This document shows positions 10,112 to 19,089 of a stretch of 64,000 bases of DNA, piece by piece; within the stretch, counting starts at the first letter, position 1, and every line of letters starts with the position of its first letter. This DNA is from Nostoc foliaceum FACHB-393 (lineage in GTDB: Bacteria; Cyanobacteriota; Cyanobacteriia; Cyanobacteriales; Nostocaceae). The DNA is taken from positions 62,001 to 126,000 of the forward strand of contig NZ_JACJTD010000019.1 of NCBI RefSeq assembly GCF_014698505.1. Reading direction: 5' to 3'. A model generated the notes under the pieces. It ran no database searches. It had not been told where the DNA came from and was given only the letters and a program-made list of their open reading frames with translations. The position numbers and the translations under genes are program-made.

Positions 10112-10492
10112 CCTACTTCTCCTGTTAAAAAACTAACTAAGTTCTCTAGAACTTACTTAAATCATAACCAAGTCTTAATTGTCAAAGACTTTGTTAACGA
10201 CTTATATTACTATTGTCCAAAAAAGAAAACTGTCAAAAACTAAAGTTTTTATTTAATTTAGTTCAACAATCTTAGATTAGCATCAGTTAGAGTCTTTATT
10301 CTTCATCCAATAGATTCATCCCATTGGGTGAGGTTAATCAGAAATTAAAGGTTCTCAATTAACATCGTTTTTTGGCATTTTGTTTTTTACTTTTTAATAA
10401 ATAAAAATTACTGACACTATTTTCTCAGATGCATCACCGTATAAATACAGTGTGAAATGTGAAATCCAAATATTTTCCCTGGTTATTAGCAT
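10112..10492. other. Intergenic
   Basis: AT-rich gap between two minus-strand genes, no coding potential that I trust. It must carry the promoter of the gene starting at 10111, but no clear consensus was found. Confidence 0.4.
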
Positions 10493-10522
10493 AAAAAAAT
10501 CGCCCCCTGAATTCAGGAGGCG
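10493..10522 (-). terminator. Rho-independent terminator of the sigma factor gene
   Basis: Read on the minus strand: CGCC, one mismatch, then CCTGAATTCAGG (self-complementary) and GGCG form a hairpin, followed by a run of seven T. A second small hairpin (GAGACGC ... GCGTCTC, 10541-10562) lies between it and the stop codon. Confidence 0.8.
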
Positions 10523-10567
10523 CATCACCAAGGTGGTGTAGAGACGCGGCATTTTGCGTCTCTCGTT

Positions 10568-11551
10568 TTAGCTAGCAACGTATTCTTTAACATTGGCACG
10601 ACGGCGACGCAGATGAGCCAAAGCTTGATGCTCTAACTGGCGGACGCGTTCACGGCTGAGATTCAATCTCTCACCAACTTTCGCCAATGACATTTCGTTA
10701 CCATCTTCTAAACCAAAGCGTAGGGCTAAAACTTCTCGCTGTTGTGGAGTTAGTTCTGCTAGCAGGTTGTTCAAGTCTTGGCGCAAGAATTCCTGGTTGG
10801 TGTAATACTCTGGCGATGGGCCGCTATCTTCGAGCATTTCTTGTAACTCAGTATCCTGGTTATCGCCAACCTTAACATCCAAAGACACTGGTTGACGCGC
10901 CATGTTCAGGTACTCGCGGATCTGAGCAGGTTCTAATTCCAGTTCTTTGGCAATTTCCGCTGGAGTGGGCGATCGCCCCAAGGTTTGAGCCAATTCGCGC
11001 TGCACTTTCTTGATTTTATTCAGTTTCTCGGTGATATGGATCGGTAACCGGATGGTGCGACCTTGTTGAGCGATCGCTCGGGTAATCGCTTGGCGAATCC
11101 ACCAGTAAGCGTAAGTTGAGAACTTATAACCCCTCATTGGGTCAAATTTCTCCACACCCCGCTCTAATCCTAGCGTTCCTTCCTGGATTAAATCCAGAAA
11201 TTCCATATTCCGCTTTTGGTACTTTTTAGCAATAGCAACAACCAAGCGCAAATTCGCTTCGATCATTTTTTGCTTTGCCCGTTTACCTTGGGCCACCGTT
11301 TGTTGCACCTCGGTTTCCGATTGTTGAACATGATCAGCCCACTCTGACATATTCGGTTCGCGGTGCAGTTGCTTCGCCAAAGCTTCTTTGGCGTCGATGA
11401 ACTTCATCATTTGTTGTACCTGCTTCCCATAGACAATCTCTTGTTCACGGGTTAACAGTGGTACACGACCAATTTCCCGCAGATAGGTTCGCACCATATC
11501 AGCCGTGAATTTGGTATTGAGGTTTTCCGTTGGGGTGTTGACAGTAGGCAT
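10568..11551 (-). CDS. Group 2 sigma-70 family RNA polymerase sigma factor
   Basis: 327 residues, the usual size of cyanobacterial group 2 (non-essential, RpoD-like) sigma factors. Region 1.2 begins at MVRTYLREIGRVPLLTREQE. Region 2 contains LRLVVAIAKKYQ, FLDLIQEGTLGLERGVEKFD and YAYWWIRQAITRA (core binding, -10 recognition and melting). Region 3 contains IRLPIHITEKLNKI. Region 4 ends with LTPQQREVLALRFG and the helix-turn-helix SLAKVGERLNLSRERVRQLE that reads the -35 box. The N-terminal region 1.1 of the principal sigma is missing, which is why this is group 2. It resembles the SigB/SigD subgroup, but I cannot fix the exact letter from sequence alone. A clear terminator follows, so it is likely monocistronic. 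Confidence 0.95.
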   Translation of the reverse strand: MPTVNTPTENLNTKFTADMVRTYLREIGRVPLLTREQEIVYGKQVQQMMKFIDAKEALAKQLHREPNMSEWADHVQQSETEVQQTVAQGKRAKQKMIEANLRLVVAIAKKYQKRNMEFLDLIQEGTLGLERGVEKFDPMRGYKFSTYAYWWIRQAITRAIAQQGRTIRLPIHITEKLNKIKKVQRELAQTLGRSPTPAEIAKELELEPAQIREYLNMARQPVSLDVKVGDNQDTELQEMLEDSGPSPEYYTNQEFLRQDLNNLLAELTPQQREVLALRFGLEDGNEMSLAKVGERLNLSRERVRQLEHQALAHLRRRRANVKEYVAS

Positions 11552-12072
11552 TGGTGCGTTTTCCTCTACTCCGTAAACACAAAGTATATTTTCTTACTAA
11601 AATGGTTAGAAAAAGGTAGTAAATCTATCACAAAATATCGGAAGCTATCAAAAGTAATTATCAATTGATGCAGCCGTTGTCCAGACGGTAAGCCCCCAAT
11701 GATAGGTTCCCCTACCTTTCCTAAATTTTCAATCTTTATATAAGCACGCTGGTTGTTTTTGAGAATTCTTCTTTAGGCAGTTACTGACAGTGGCTGAAAA
11801 TCCGAAGTCGGTATGAGTTCCACTTAGCTTTATAGTACGATAAATCAGGCAGATAGTAAAGTATCTTAAGATAAAGCTTCTAATTATAATTCAAAGTTGC
11901 CCGTTTGCAAAAAAAATTAAACTTCCTTGAAATTACTGACTATATCTATAGTGACGCTAAAAACTCCTCTTCTGTTGCCAAAAACTAGCCGGATAACCGA
12001 ACTAAATTTGCTGTGAGGATGGAGGGATGTTACGAATTGGGGATTGTACACTTGTACTGAGCGTAGTCGAAG
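11552..12072. other. Intergenic, long upstream region of the sigma factor
   Basis: About 520 bp with no gene seen, upstream of a minus-strand sigma factor. The long 5' region would fit multiple promoters, as is common for group 2 sigma genes, but I cannot identify specific ones. A GTACTGAGCGTAGTCGAAGTA-like dispersed Nostoc repeat begins near 12054. Confidence 0.45.
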
Positions 12073-12151
12073 TATTGGGCATTAGGCATGGGGCATTGGT
12101 TATGACTCATTATTTGACCAATAACTAATGACTGATGACCAATGACAAATG
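12073..12151. repeat. Degenerate heptamer repeats (short tandem repeats)
   Basis: About 11 imperfect 7-bp units of the GGGCATT / AATGACT / AATGACC type run up to the stop codon of the HerA-like gene. Such STRR-type arrays are typical of heterocystous cyanobacterial intergenic DNA. Confidence 0.8.
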
Positions 12152-12156
12152 ACTAT

Positions 12157-13896
12157 TTAGAATCCCAGGTCAGCTTTGGCGAGTTCAGCAGCGGCAAATA
12201 CTTCTGCGTCAGGTTTTTCTTCCCAGGCTGGTTCACCAATTTGTTCGTAAAATGTTGCGTCGTAAGGACGGGTACGTACTACTACTGGCATCGGAACGGC
12301 ATGACCCAAAATTAAAGCTTGTTGCTTAGAGTCTAACTTTGCCAATACCGATCGCAGTCCGCTACCACCAGATACACCCGTAAAAATCGCGTCAATGTCT
12401 TTTTCGTCATTAAGCAAAGCGGTAATGCGAGTCCCAATCTGGGACATAACTTCATTATCTATTCCTGATGGGCGTTGATCAACTACCAAAAGTGTGACAA
12501 AATACTTCCGCAATTCACGGGCAATAGTCCCAAAGATAGTACTTTGGACGATAGCCGGGTCAAGGAAACGGTGCGCCTCTTCAATGGTAATCATCAATGG
12601 TGTCGGGCGATCGCTCGGGTTTTTGCTTTGCAGGAATTTATCTGCTTTCTTGACGTAATGCTCGTGAATACGTCGGGTGATCATATTCGTCACCAACATA
12701 TAAGAGAGCATATTAGACTGGGAACCAAATTCTATCACAACATTCTTCCCAGATTCCAGGCACTGGACAATTTTACTAATATAATTCTGGGGGCAAACCG
12801 CTCGCATGTACTTCAAGCTATCCATCCGTAATAGTTTGCGCTGCAATGCCATAATCGAGCCTTTGTGTCCCCGCTTCTCGTCGCAGAACATCTCGATTTC
12901 TTCGTTAGTCATATTCAGCAACTGGACAATCCAAGACTTGCCAAATTCGCTATATAAAATATTGGCGTTATCTAAGGCTGCGTCAGAGAGTCCTAAATCT
13001 CGGCTACATAACTTAATATCTTCAACCTCTATTTGCTCGTAACTCAGATAGAGTTCTTGAGCATCACGCACACCCCGGCGCTTTGTCGATTCTGGGTCAA
13101 GGGTGTAAACTTCTACCTTGCTGGGAAAAAGTTGCTTTAAACCCTTAACAGTATTTACGTTCTTCCCTTCTGCAACAGCTTCCCAGCCATACTCAGAGTG
13201 CATATCAAAAATCAAGTTTACTGCCGCATTTTTACGGATAACCCCAGCTAAAAGTAGCCGTGTTAGAAAGGATTTTCCAGTACCAGATTTCCCAAAAACC
13301 CCATTACTCCGTTCCACAAAGCGATTTAAATCGATGCAAACTGGCACATCCATATCTAAAGGTTTGCCGATAGAAAAATTGCGCCTTTGGGGGTCATCTT
13401 CCCAACCAAATACCCGGCGAAAATCGTCAACACTTGCTTCGTAAACTTGGCTAAAGTGGCTGGGAATAGTTTTAACAGGCAACAATTCCATCGTAGTACT
13501 GGTTTGGGGCACAAATGAAGCCAAACCCGTCACTGATGGGAGGAAGGGATTTGTCGTGCCATTTGTTGGGGAGAAAGATTCTTCAGATTCGGGAGTGAAC
13601 ATCAACATCGGCGCGAGGTTGATAGTACCGTATGTACCACTTCCGGCTAAAACATCTCGTAAAAAGGTGTCTTCCCAATTAGGGGGATTGGCAATAATTC
13701 GGGCATTAGCAGCCCCCAATGCTACATCTGTCAGCATACAAAAAAAACGCGATCGCATCCCTTGCACAACGAGGAACTTACCTACCCGCATATCTTCCAC
13801 AGAAATGTCAGGATGCAATCGTACTTCTAAACCTTCAGTTAGAGAACCTTGAATAACCGAACCTAATGGCTGTCCCGAATTCATTTTATTAGTCAT
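12157..13896 (-). CDS. HerA/DUF87-like ATP-binding protein
   Basis: 579 residues. The N-terminal ~120 residues look like a HAS-barrel-type beta domain (VRLHPDISVEDMRVGKFLVVQ). The ATPase part has Walker A GVFGKSGTGKS (~residue 200), VNLIFDMHSEYGWEA as a FtsK/HerA-like strand, and a Walker B-like LMITIEEAHRFLDP. VTLLVVDQRPSGIDNEVMSQIGTRI completes the HerA-type core. This places it with HerA-like hexameric DNA-pumping ATPases. No NurA nuclease or DNA-repair partner is adjacent, so a role in DNA processing is inference. The first start (13896) lies inside the heptamer repeats; the next ATG (13884, MNSGQPLG) may be the true start. Confidence 0.85.
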   Translation of the reverse strand: MTNKMNSGQPLGSVIQGSLTEGLEVRLHPDISVEDMRVGKFLVVQGMRSRFFCMLTDVALGAANARIIANPPNWEDTFLRDVLAGSGTYGTINLAPMLMFTPESEESFSPTNGTTNPFLPSVTGLASFVPQTSTTMELLPVKTIPSHFSQVYEASVDDFRRVFGWEDDPQRRNFSIGKPLDMDVPVCIDLNRFVERSNGVFGKSGTGKSFLTRLLLAGVIRKNAAVNLIFDMHSEYGWEAVAEGKNVNTVKGLKQLFPSKVEVYTLDPESTKRRGVRDAQELYLSYEQIEVEDIKLCSRDLGLSDAALDNANILYSEFGKSWIVQLLNMTNEEIEMFCDEKRGHKGSIMALQRKLLRMDSLKYMRAVCPQNYISKIVQCLESGKNVVIEFGSQSNMLSYMLVTNMITRRIHEHYVKKADKFLQSKNPSDRPTPLMITIEEAHRFLDPAIVQSTIFGTIARELRKYFVTLLVVDQRPSGIDNEVMSQIGTRITALLNDEKDIDAIFTGVSGGSGLRSVLAKLDSKQQALILGHAVPMPVVVRTRPYDATFYEQIGEPAWEEKPDAEVFAAAELAKADLGF

Positions 13897-13950
13897 TAGT
13901 CATTAGTCATTAGTTATTTTCCCCCATGCCCAATGCCTAATGCCCCATTA
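13886..13950. repeat. Tandem ATTAGTC heptamers plus degenerate copies
   Basis: Four near-identical 7-bp units (ATTAGTC) are followed by weaker GCCCAAT/GCCTAAT units. They fill almost the entire gap between the GST gene and the HerA-like gene and even supply that gene's first possible ATG. Confidence 0.85.
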
Positions 13951-13951
13951 C

Positions 13952-14746
13952 TTAGTCAATCTGAATTGAAGTTGGCGCACTTCCCGTTGGTGGAGTGGTA
14001 CTGATTAATGGTTTACGGAATTGGGCGTAAAGGCGATCGCGCCAGGTAAAGAATGGTTCATAATCTATATTCTCTGCAAAAATTGGCAATCCTTTACCTC
14101 TAATAGAAGCTGGTAAATCCAGATAGGGGCCAGAGGGGAACTTGAGCAATATCGATAAGCCAGCTACTGCCAAGTCAGCTAAAGTTGGCTCATCTCCTGT
14201 TAAATAAGGACTATCTGCCAATAATAACGTTACTGCTTCCAAGTCTTGTTTTAAGGATGCGATCGCTGACTTTATCACATCTGGACTATAACCTACGCCA
14301 AAACCCATCACTGTCAGTAAGTCAGTAGGTACTCCTTCAACCAGACTTTTAAATATATCTGGTGTTGAGGTGGGTAATAAAGACTTGCGGAAATTTTGAT
14401 CTTGACTTATGGCTGCAAATAGTGCTTTGCGACCTTTGATACCTATGGACTCATCAGCCCATTCTTCTATTAATAAAGTTAAACCCCGTTTTTTAGGGTC
14501 TTGCGGTATTATCGGGCGATCGGGATATTCTAAGTCTAAATACTTAGCTATTTCCGTAGAATCCGCAATATACTTGTTCCGATCCTTTAATACTGGGACT
14601 TGTTTCTGACCAGTCAGCCGGAACAGTTCTACTTGTCCAATACCAGGTGTAACCTCTATTTTGCGGTAATCTAGTCCTTTAAAATCTAGAATTAGGCGCA
14701 CTTTCTCTGAGTATTGAGATAGTTCCCATTGGTATAATTCCAACAT
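13952..14746 (-). CDS. Glutathione S-transferase family protein
   Basis: 264 residues from the ATG at 14746, chosen because AAGGTAG sits 5 nt upstream; an upstream in-frame TTG has no such site. The N-terminal thioredoxin-like domain starts LELYQWELSQYSEKVRLIL. The motif QKQVPVLKD gives the cis-proline of the glutathione site, and IADSTEIAKYLDLEYPDRP gives the E/D-S-x-x-I element. The C-terminal helical domain contains YLTGDEPTLADLAVAG, the usual GST N-capping box. The position of the usual Cys/Ser catalytic residue is taken by Ser/Tyr (QYSEKV). It probably conjugates or reduces xenobiotic or oxidised substrates with glutathione; the exact substrate is not visible. A Pro/Thr-rich tail ends the protein. 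Confidence 0.88.
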   Translation of the reverse strand: MLELYQWELSQYSEKVRLILDFKGLDYRKIEVTPGIGQVELFRLTGQKQVPVLKDRNKYIADSTEIAKYLDLEYPDRPIIPQDPKKRGLTLLIEEWADESIGIKGRKALFAAISQDQNFRKSLLPTSTPDIFKSLVEGVPTDLLTVMGFGVGYSPDVIKSAIASLKQDLEAVTLLLADSPYLTGDEPTLADLAVAGLSILLKFPSGPYLDLPASIRGKGLPIFAENIDYEPFFTWRDRLYAQFRKPLISTTPPTGSAPTSIQID

Positions 14747-15473
14747 GTTGTCTACCTTATAACTGGTCAACTTCTTAACTTTACAATTGTATCTTTAGTT
14801 AAAGTAATTTTTCTTAACATTAGTTGCTTATTATCTATCTAATTGACATTAGGATTGAACTTATACCTGAGTTTATGGAAAAATTCTCGATTGAAAAAAT
14901 ATTATTTTCTGAGTTATCAAATAATTAAATAATTTAATTGGCATACATCAAACAATTGAACCCCTAAGTCTTAGTCTTCAGCAGTTACTTTAATTTCCGT
15001 AACTGGTTAGCCTACTTGAAATATTTAAATACTTAATTTGTGTACTTTTGCTGAGTAAATTAATGAGAGTTTTGACATCATAGCCCTGTCACATATATAA
15101 TTCAGGTTTTTTAGCAACTATTAAATCATATACAAATTCGTATAAAATTTTACTTTAATTATATTCTGTAACAAAGCTTGTCATAATTCATAACTTGTAA
15201 ATGTGAGATTTTTCCACTTTCTTAGAATTTACGATATACCATGTCAGGATTTTTAACTCCTTTTGGTGTGATGGAGAAAATCTGCTCAATTTACATGAAA
15301 TGTATGCTAAGTATATTTTATCTGTTAAGCGTGAGTCGTGGTTATATATTTAACCTCGTCAATACAAACTCTTCGGAGGAATAATGTTACTTCCCTCTTC
15401 GGTTAGATTTTGTGCATAGCAAAATGTTATAAATCTTTATGTAATGTGTGGACAAAAAAGACAAACAAAATTT
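14747..15473. other. Divergent intergenic region between GST and fasciclin genes
   Basis: About 730 bp, AT-rich, holding the promoters of both divergent genes. The only notable element is a tiny frame with a perfect Shine-Dalgarno at 15376-15419, listed separately. No RNA gene recognised. Confidence 0.5.
15384..15419 (+). other. Possible 11-codon leader ORF with perfect Shine-Dalgarno
   Basis: ATG at 15384 is preceded by GGAGGAATA and encodes MLLPSSVRFCA before TAG. It lies 55 bp upstream of the fasciclin start, which itself has no good ribosome-binding site. Could be a regulatory leader or chance. Confidence 0.3.
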
Positions 15474-16280
15474 ATGAAGACAAATTACAGCAAATTGCTG
15501 ACCACGTTGGCAGGCATAGCAGGATTTACTAGTTTCAACCTTCTCATTACCTTACCATCTGACGCGAAATCCGCACTAAATCCTAACCCCAGTATTTTCA
15601 ACGAAGCCCCTTATAATCAGGGTCAACGGCTTGAAGCAAACGCTTCCCCAATAGAAAAAGGCAATACCAAACGCCAACAAGTAGCGCAGCAAAGTGGTAA
15701 AACAAATCCCAGACCAAGTATTTTCAACGAGCCTCCTTATAACCGGGGCGGTAGTGCCACACCTAGTGAACCAACACCCCGCACCCCACGTAGTACACCG
15801 GAAACTCAACCCACTGAGACACCTACTACAACTCCACCAGGACCAGGGGCAACTGACAATCAAGGTAAAAACTTGTTAGCGTTGGCAGAGTCAAATGCTT
15901 CTTTTACCACCTTAACTAAGGCTTTAAAGGCAGCAGGGTTGACTGGGGCTTTGCAAGGCAAAGATAACTTAACTATTTTTGCACCCACTGATGCAGCTTT
16001 TGCTAAGTTGCCACAAGATGCTTTGCAAGAATTGTTAAAACCAGACAACAAAGAAGTATTGCTCAAGATTTTAACTTACCATGTAGTGTCTGGTAAGGTA
16101 TTGTCCACTGATTTGAAATCTGGTGAAGTTAAAAGCCTTGAAGGCGGCGCAATCAACGTTAAAGTTGATCCGGCTACTGGTGTAACTGTCAATGATGCTA
16201 AAGTTACTCAGGCAGATATCACAGGCAGCAACGGTGTAATCCATGCAATTGATCAGGTTATTTTACCTCCTGACTTGTAG
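15474..16280 (+). CDS. Secreted fasciclin (FAS1) domain protein
   Basis: Start placed at ATG 15474, which opens a normal signal peptide (MKTNYSKLLTTLAGIAG, cleavage near SDA/KS); an ATG ten codons earlier would put charged residues before it. The mature N-terminal half is low-complexity, with two copies of a NPxPSIFNExPYNxG motif (~residues 34-47 and 75-89) and a Pro/Thr-rich linker. The C-terminal ~130 residues are one FAS1 domain: NLLALAESNASFTTLTKALK, TIFAPTDAAFAKLP, LLKILTYHVVSGKV and NGVIHAIDQVILPP. FAS1 domains mediate adhesion or matrix contact, so an envelope or extracellular role is likely. It ends with a clear terminator, so it is probably monocistronic. Confidence 0.92.
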   Translation: MKTNYSKLLTTLAGIAGFTSFNLLITLPSDAKSALNPNPSIFNEAPYNQGQRLEANASPIEKGNTKRQQVAQQSGKTNPRPSIFNEPPYNRGGSATPSEPTPRTPRSTPETQPTETPTTTPPGPGATDNQGKNLLALAESNASFTTLTKALKAAGLTGALQGKDNLTIFAPTDAAFAKLPQDALQELLKPDNKEVLLKILTYHVVSGKVLSTDLKSGEVKSLEGGAINVKVDPATGVTVNDAKVTQADITGSNGVIHAIDQVILPPDL

Positions 16281-16344
16281 TTTTTCGGTAACAGTGCAAC
16301 CTGTAGAAGACTAGGTTGGCATTAAATATTAATACAAAAAAATT

Positions 16345-16376
16345 CCGTTCAGATGCTAGTTTTGGACGGTTTTTTT
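16345..16376 (+). terminator. Rho-independent terminator of the fasciclin gene
   Basis: CCGTTC and GGACGG pair (one G-U) around a 13-nt loop and are followed by seven T, 65 bp after the stop codon. Confidence 0.85.
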
Positions 16377-16461
16377 GTAAGAACATTGCATGACTTACCC
16401 ATTGACACGCAAGAGCAAATATGAGTGGTTTGACAAACCATATCTGTCTTCAAGGCATTGA

Positions 16462-16566
16462 TGTCAACTTAACGTGAAAGCCAGTCTAGAAGCTTTTAGA
16501 GATTATCTCGTTCCCAGTTTCCGACTGGGAACAAGGTTTTAAAGGAGTTTTAACTTAAGTTGACAC
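16462..16566. repeat. Short element bounded by imperfect inverted repeats (MITE-like candidate)
   Basis: TGTCAACTTAA at the left end reappears inverted at the right end (TTAAGTTGACA), about 105 bp overall. The interior carries a second palindrome, GTTCCCAGT/ACTGGGAAC (16510-16532). No coding capacity and no obvious target-site duplication. Confidence 0.45.
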
Positions 16567-16631
16567 GTATGAGTACTACTGTGCTGGACTCACCGCGATG
16601 CATTTGCTCCCCTACTTTGACTAGGTTTGCA

Positions 16632-17930
16632 TTACAGACTAGACATTACATCCCGTGCAACCGCTAAAGTCTGCTCAATGTCTTCTTCAGTGTGAGCAAA
16701 AGAGGTAAACCCAGCTTCAAATTGAGAGGGTGCTAAGTAAATACCACGCTCTAACATACCCCGATGGAAGCGTCCGAATTTAGCTGTATCAGACTTTTTC
16801 GCATCTTCGTAGTTATGAACTGGGCCAGAGGTAAAGAATAAGCCAAACATCGCACTGATTTGACCGCCACAAGCTGCATGACCAGTTTCTTTAGCAATTT
16901 GCAGCAAACCATCTGCTAGCTTTTTAGTAATCCGCTCAAGATAATCGTAAGTACCTGGTTTTTGCAGCAATTCTAAAGTCTTAATACCAGCAGTCATTGC
17001 CAAAGGATTACCAGAAAGAGTCCCAGCTTGATATACGGGGCCGGCCGGGGCAACCATTGACATAATATCTCGACGACCGCCATAAGCTCCTACTGGCAAA
17101 CCACCACCAATCACCTTACCCAAGGTTGTTAAATCGGGAGTAACGCCAAATTTTTCTTGAGCGCCACCGTAAGCAATACGGAAGCCTGTCATCACTTCAT
17201 CAAATACCAATAACGCTCCATGCTCGTGAGTTAGTTCGCGTAATCCTTCTAGGAAACCCGCGTCAGGTGCAATAAATCCAGCATTACCAACAACTGGCTC
17301 AAGAATAACGCCAGCAATCTCGTCACGGTTTTCTTCAAACAACGCTTTGACAGATTCTAGGTCATTGAAAGGCGCGGTTAGAGTGGTGCTAGTTGCCGCT
17401 TTCGGAACTCCTGGTGAGTCTGGCAAGCCAAGTGTCGCAACACCAGAACCTGCCTTCACTAGAAAAGTATCGGCGTGTCCGTGGTAGCACCCTTCAAACT
17501 TGATGATTTTGTCTCGTTTTGTAAAAGCCCGCATCAGTCGCAAAACTCCCATACAGGCTTCAGTTCCAGAGTTGACAAATCTGACCATTTCGATGCTAGG
17601 AACGGCATCAATGACCATTTCTGCCAAAACATTTTCTAGGACTGAGGGAGCACCGAAACTGGTACCTTTTTCTAAAGCTTCATGCAACGCTGCAATTACT
17701 TCTGGATGAGCATGACCGCAAATAGCTGGGCCCCAAGTACCTACATAGTCTATGTATTGGTTGCCATCTATATCCCAAATATATGCGCCCTTAACACGAT
17801 CAAAAACGATGGGTTGTCCGCCCACAGATTTAAAGGCACGAACAGGAGAACTGACTCCTCCTGGCATGAGGTTTTGAGCAGCGGCGAAGACTTCTTGTGA
17901 TTTTGTTGTTTTAATTGTGGTATTTACCAA
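16632..17930 (-). CDS. hemL: Glutamate-1-semialdehyde 2,1-aminomutase
   Basis: PLP enzyme that converts glutamate-1-semialdehyde to 5-aminolevulinate, the C5-pathway entry to heme, chlorophyll and bilins. 432 residues, the normal length. Diagnostic blocks: [34 protein letters not shown], the phosphate-site [17 protein letters not shown] (Asp contacting the pyridine nitrogen) and the Schiff-base lysine in [17 protein letters not shown]. The start is TTG at 17930 with TAGGAGAG about 6 nt upstream; the first ATG lies inside the conserved MPGGVSS and would truncate the enzyme. Single gene, divergent from the ChaB gene. Confidence 0.97.
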   Translation of the reverse strand: MVNTTIKTTKSQEVFAAAQNLMPGGVSSPVRAFKSVGGQPIVFDRVKGAYIWDIDGNQYIDYVGTWGPAICGHAHPEVIAALHEALEKGTSFGAPSVLENVLAEMVIDAVPSIEMVRFVNSGTEACMGVLRLMRAFTKRDKIIKFEGCYHGHADTFLVKAGSGVATLGLPDSPGVPKAATSTTLTAPFNDLESVKALFEENRDEIAGVILEPVVGNAGFIAPDAGFLEGLRELTHEHGALLVFDEVMTGFRIAYGGAQEKFGVTPDLTTLGKVIGGGLPVGAYGGRRDIMSMVAPAGPVYQAGTLSGNPLAMTAGIKTLELLQKPGTYDYLERITKKLADGLLQIAKETGHAACGGQISAMFGLFFTSGPVHNYEDAKKSDTAKFGRFHRGMLERGIYLAPSQFEAGFTSFAHTEEDIEQTLAVARDVMSSL

Positions 17931-18035
17931 GGTTCTCTCCTAACAGTGGGCAATAAAAAGCTCTATCTTAGGATAGGGTCAAAAACTGCTTAGAATTTCT
18001 ATCCTATATAAATAGCTGAACCAAAAAATAACAAT

Positions 18036-18230
18036 ATGTTATACAAGTCGAATAAAGACTTGCCTCTAGATATTCAAACTCGATTATCTGAAGCATACCA
18101 GGATCTTTACCGAGCAGCTTTTAACTCGGCAATTCATTGGTATGGTGAAGCCTCAAAAGCTCACAAAGTCGCGTTGAGTGCTGTAAAGATGCAGTCTGCT
18201 ATGGAACGAAATGCTCTTGTTGAGAGCTAG
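18036..18230 (+). CDS. ChaB-like small protein
   Basis: 64 residues. The motif LPLDIQTRLSEAYQDLYRAAFNSA followed by an alanine-rich AHKVALSAVK helix matches the ChaB family (named for an E. coli gene next to a cation antiporter; actual function unclear). It lies upstream of hisIE on the same strand but 94 bp away. Small, acidic-basic mixed, no signal peptide, so cytoplasmic. Upstream sequence is AT-rich with no strong Shine-Dalgarno. Confidence 0.8.
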   Translation: MLYKSNKDLPLDIQTRLSEAYQDLYRAAFNSAIHWYGEASKAHKVALSAVKMQSAMERNALVES

Positions 18231-18324
18231 ATAAGATAGTGCAATAAAAAAAACATGCCAGTTGCTCTATTCAGAATGGTATCGTGAATCCATAAATTAT
18301 TCTCATTAGAGCAAACTAGCTGGT

Positions 18325-18975
18325 ATGTCTTCTAACGATTCGCGCTCACTGCATTACACCATCCCTGTTGAGGAAATTCGCTACGATGAACGGGGTCTGG
18401 TGCCTGCAATTGTCCAAGATTATTTGGATGGTACTATCCTGATGATGGCGTGGATGAATCAAGAGTCGTTACAAAAGACTTTGGAAACTGAAGAAACTTG
18501 GTTTTGGAGCCGTTCCCGGCAAGAATTGTGGCATAAGGGAGCGACTTCTGGGCATATTCAAAAAGTGCAAAGTATCCGTTATGACTGTGATAGTGATGCG
18601 CTGCTCATAGGGGTAGAACAATTAGGAGATGTTGCCTGCCATACTGGAGAACGCAGCTGCTTTCACCAAATAGAAGGGAGAATTGCCCCACCGCCAGGGG
18701 ATACATTGTCGCAATTATTTCAAATAATATGCGATCGCCGCGATAATCCTACTGAAAGTTCTTATACCTGTAAACTATTCGCAGGTGGTGATAACAAAAT
18801 TTTGAAAAAGATTGGTGAGGAAACTGCTGAGGTGGTAATGGCCTTTAAGGATGATGAAGCAGATGCGATCGCAGGTGAAGTGGCTGATTTGCTTTATCAT
18901 ACTTTGGTTGCCTTAGCTCACCATCAAGTTGATTTGAAAGCGGTGTATCGCAAGTTGCAAGAACGTCGCCAGTAA
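18325..18975 (+). CDS. hisI: Bifunctional phosphoribosyl-AMP cyclohydrolase / phosphoribosyl-ATP pyrophosphatase
   Basis: Catalyses steps 2 and 3 of histidine biosynthesis, in the fused HisIE arrangement. N-terminal HisI domain (~1-115): [35 protein letters not shown], and the metal-binding [14 protein letters not shown] plus CHTGERSCF cysteines. C-terminal HisE domain (~125-216): [20 protein letters not shown] and [16 protein letters not shown], the MazG-like acidic motif that binds Mg2+. 216 residues, full length. No other his genes are nearby, as is usual in cyanobacteria where his genes are scattered. Confidence 0.97.
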   Translation: MSSNDSRSLHYTIPVEEIRYDERGLVPAIVQDYLDGTILMMAWMNQESLQKTLETEETWFWSRSRQELWHKGATSGHIQKVQSIRYDCDSDALLIGVEQLGDVACHTGERSCFHQIEGRIAPPPGDTLSQLFQIICDRRDNPTESSYTCKLFAGGDNKILKKIGEETAEVVMAFKDDEADAIAGEVADLLYHTLVALAHHQVDLKAVYRKLQERRQ

Positions 18976-19089
18976 AGAATATAGGCAAATAAATGAGCGA
19001 GTCGGGGAAGTAAATACAAAACTTTCTTCCCTAACTTCGCCAGTCTCTAAAATTCAACAAGTGTGCCGTTTTTTATTGGCTATGCTGGG

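Noticed and set aside
12073-12151. CRISPR-like array in the heptamer repeats
   Set aside because: Repeat units are 7 bp, degenerate and without spacers; this is the STRR type known in heterocystous cyanobacteria.
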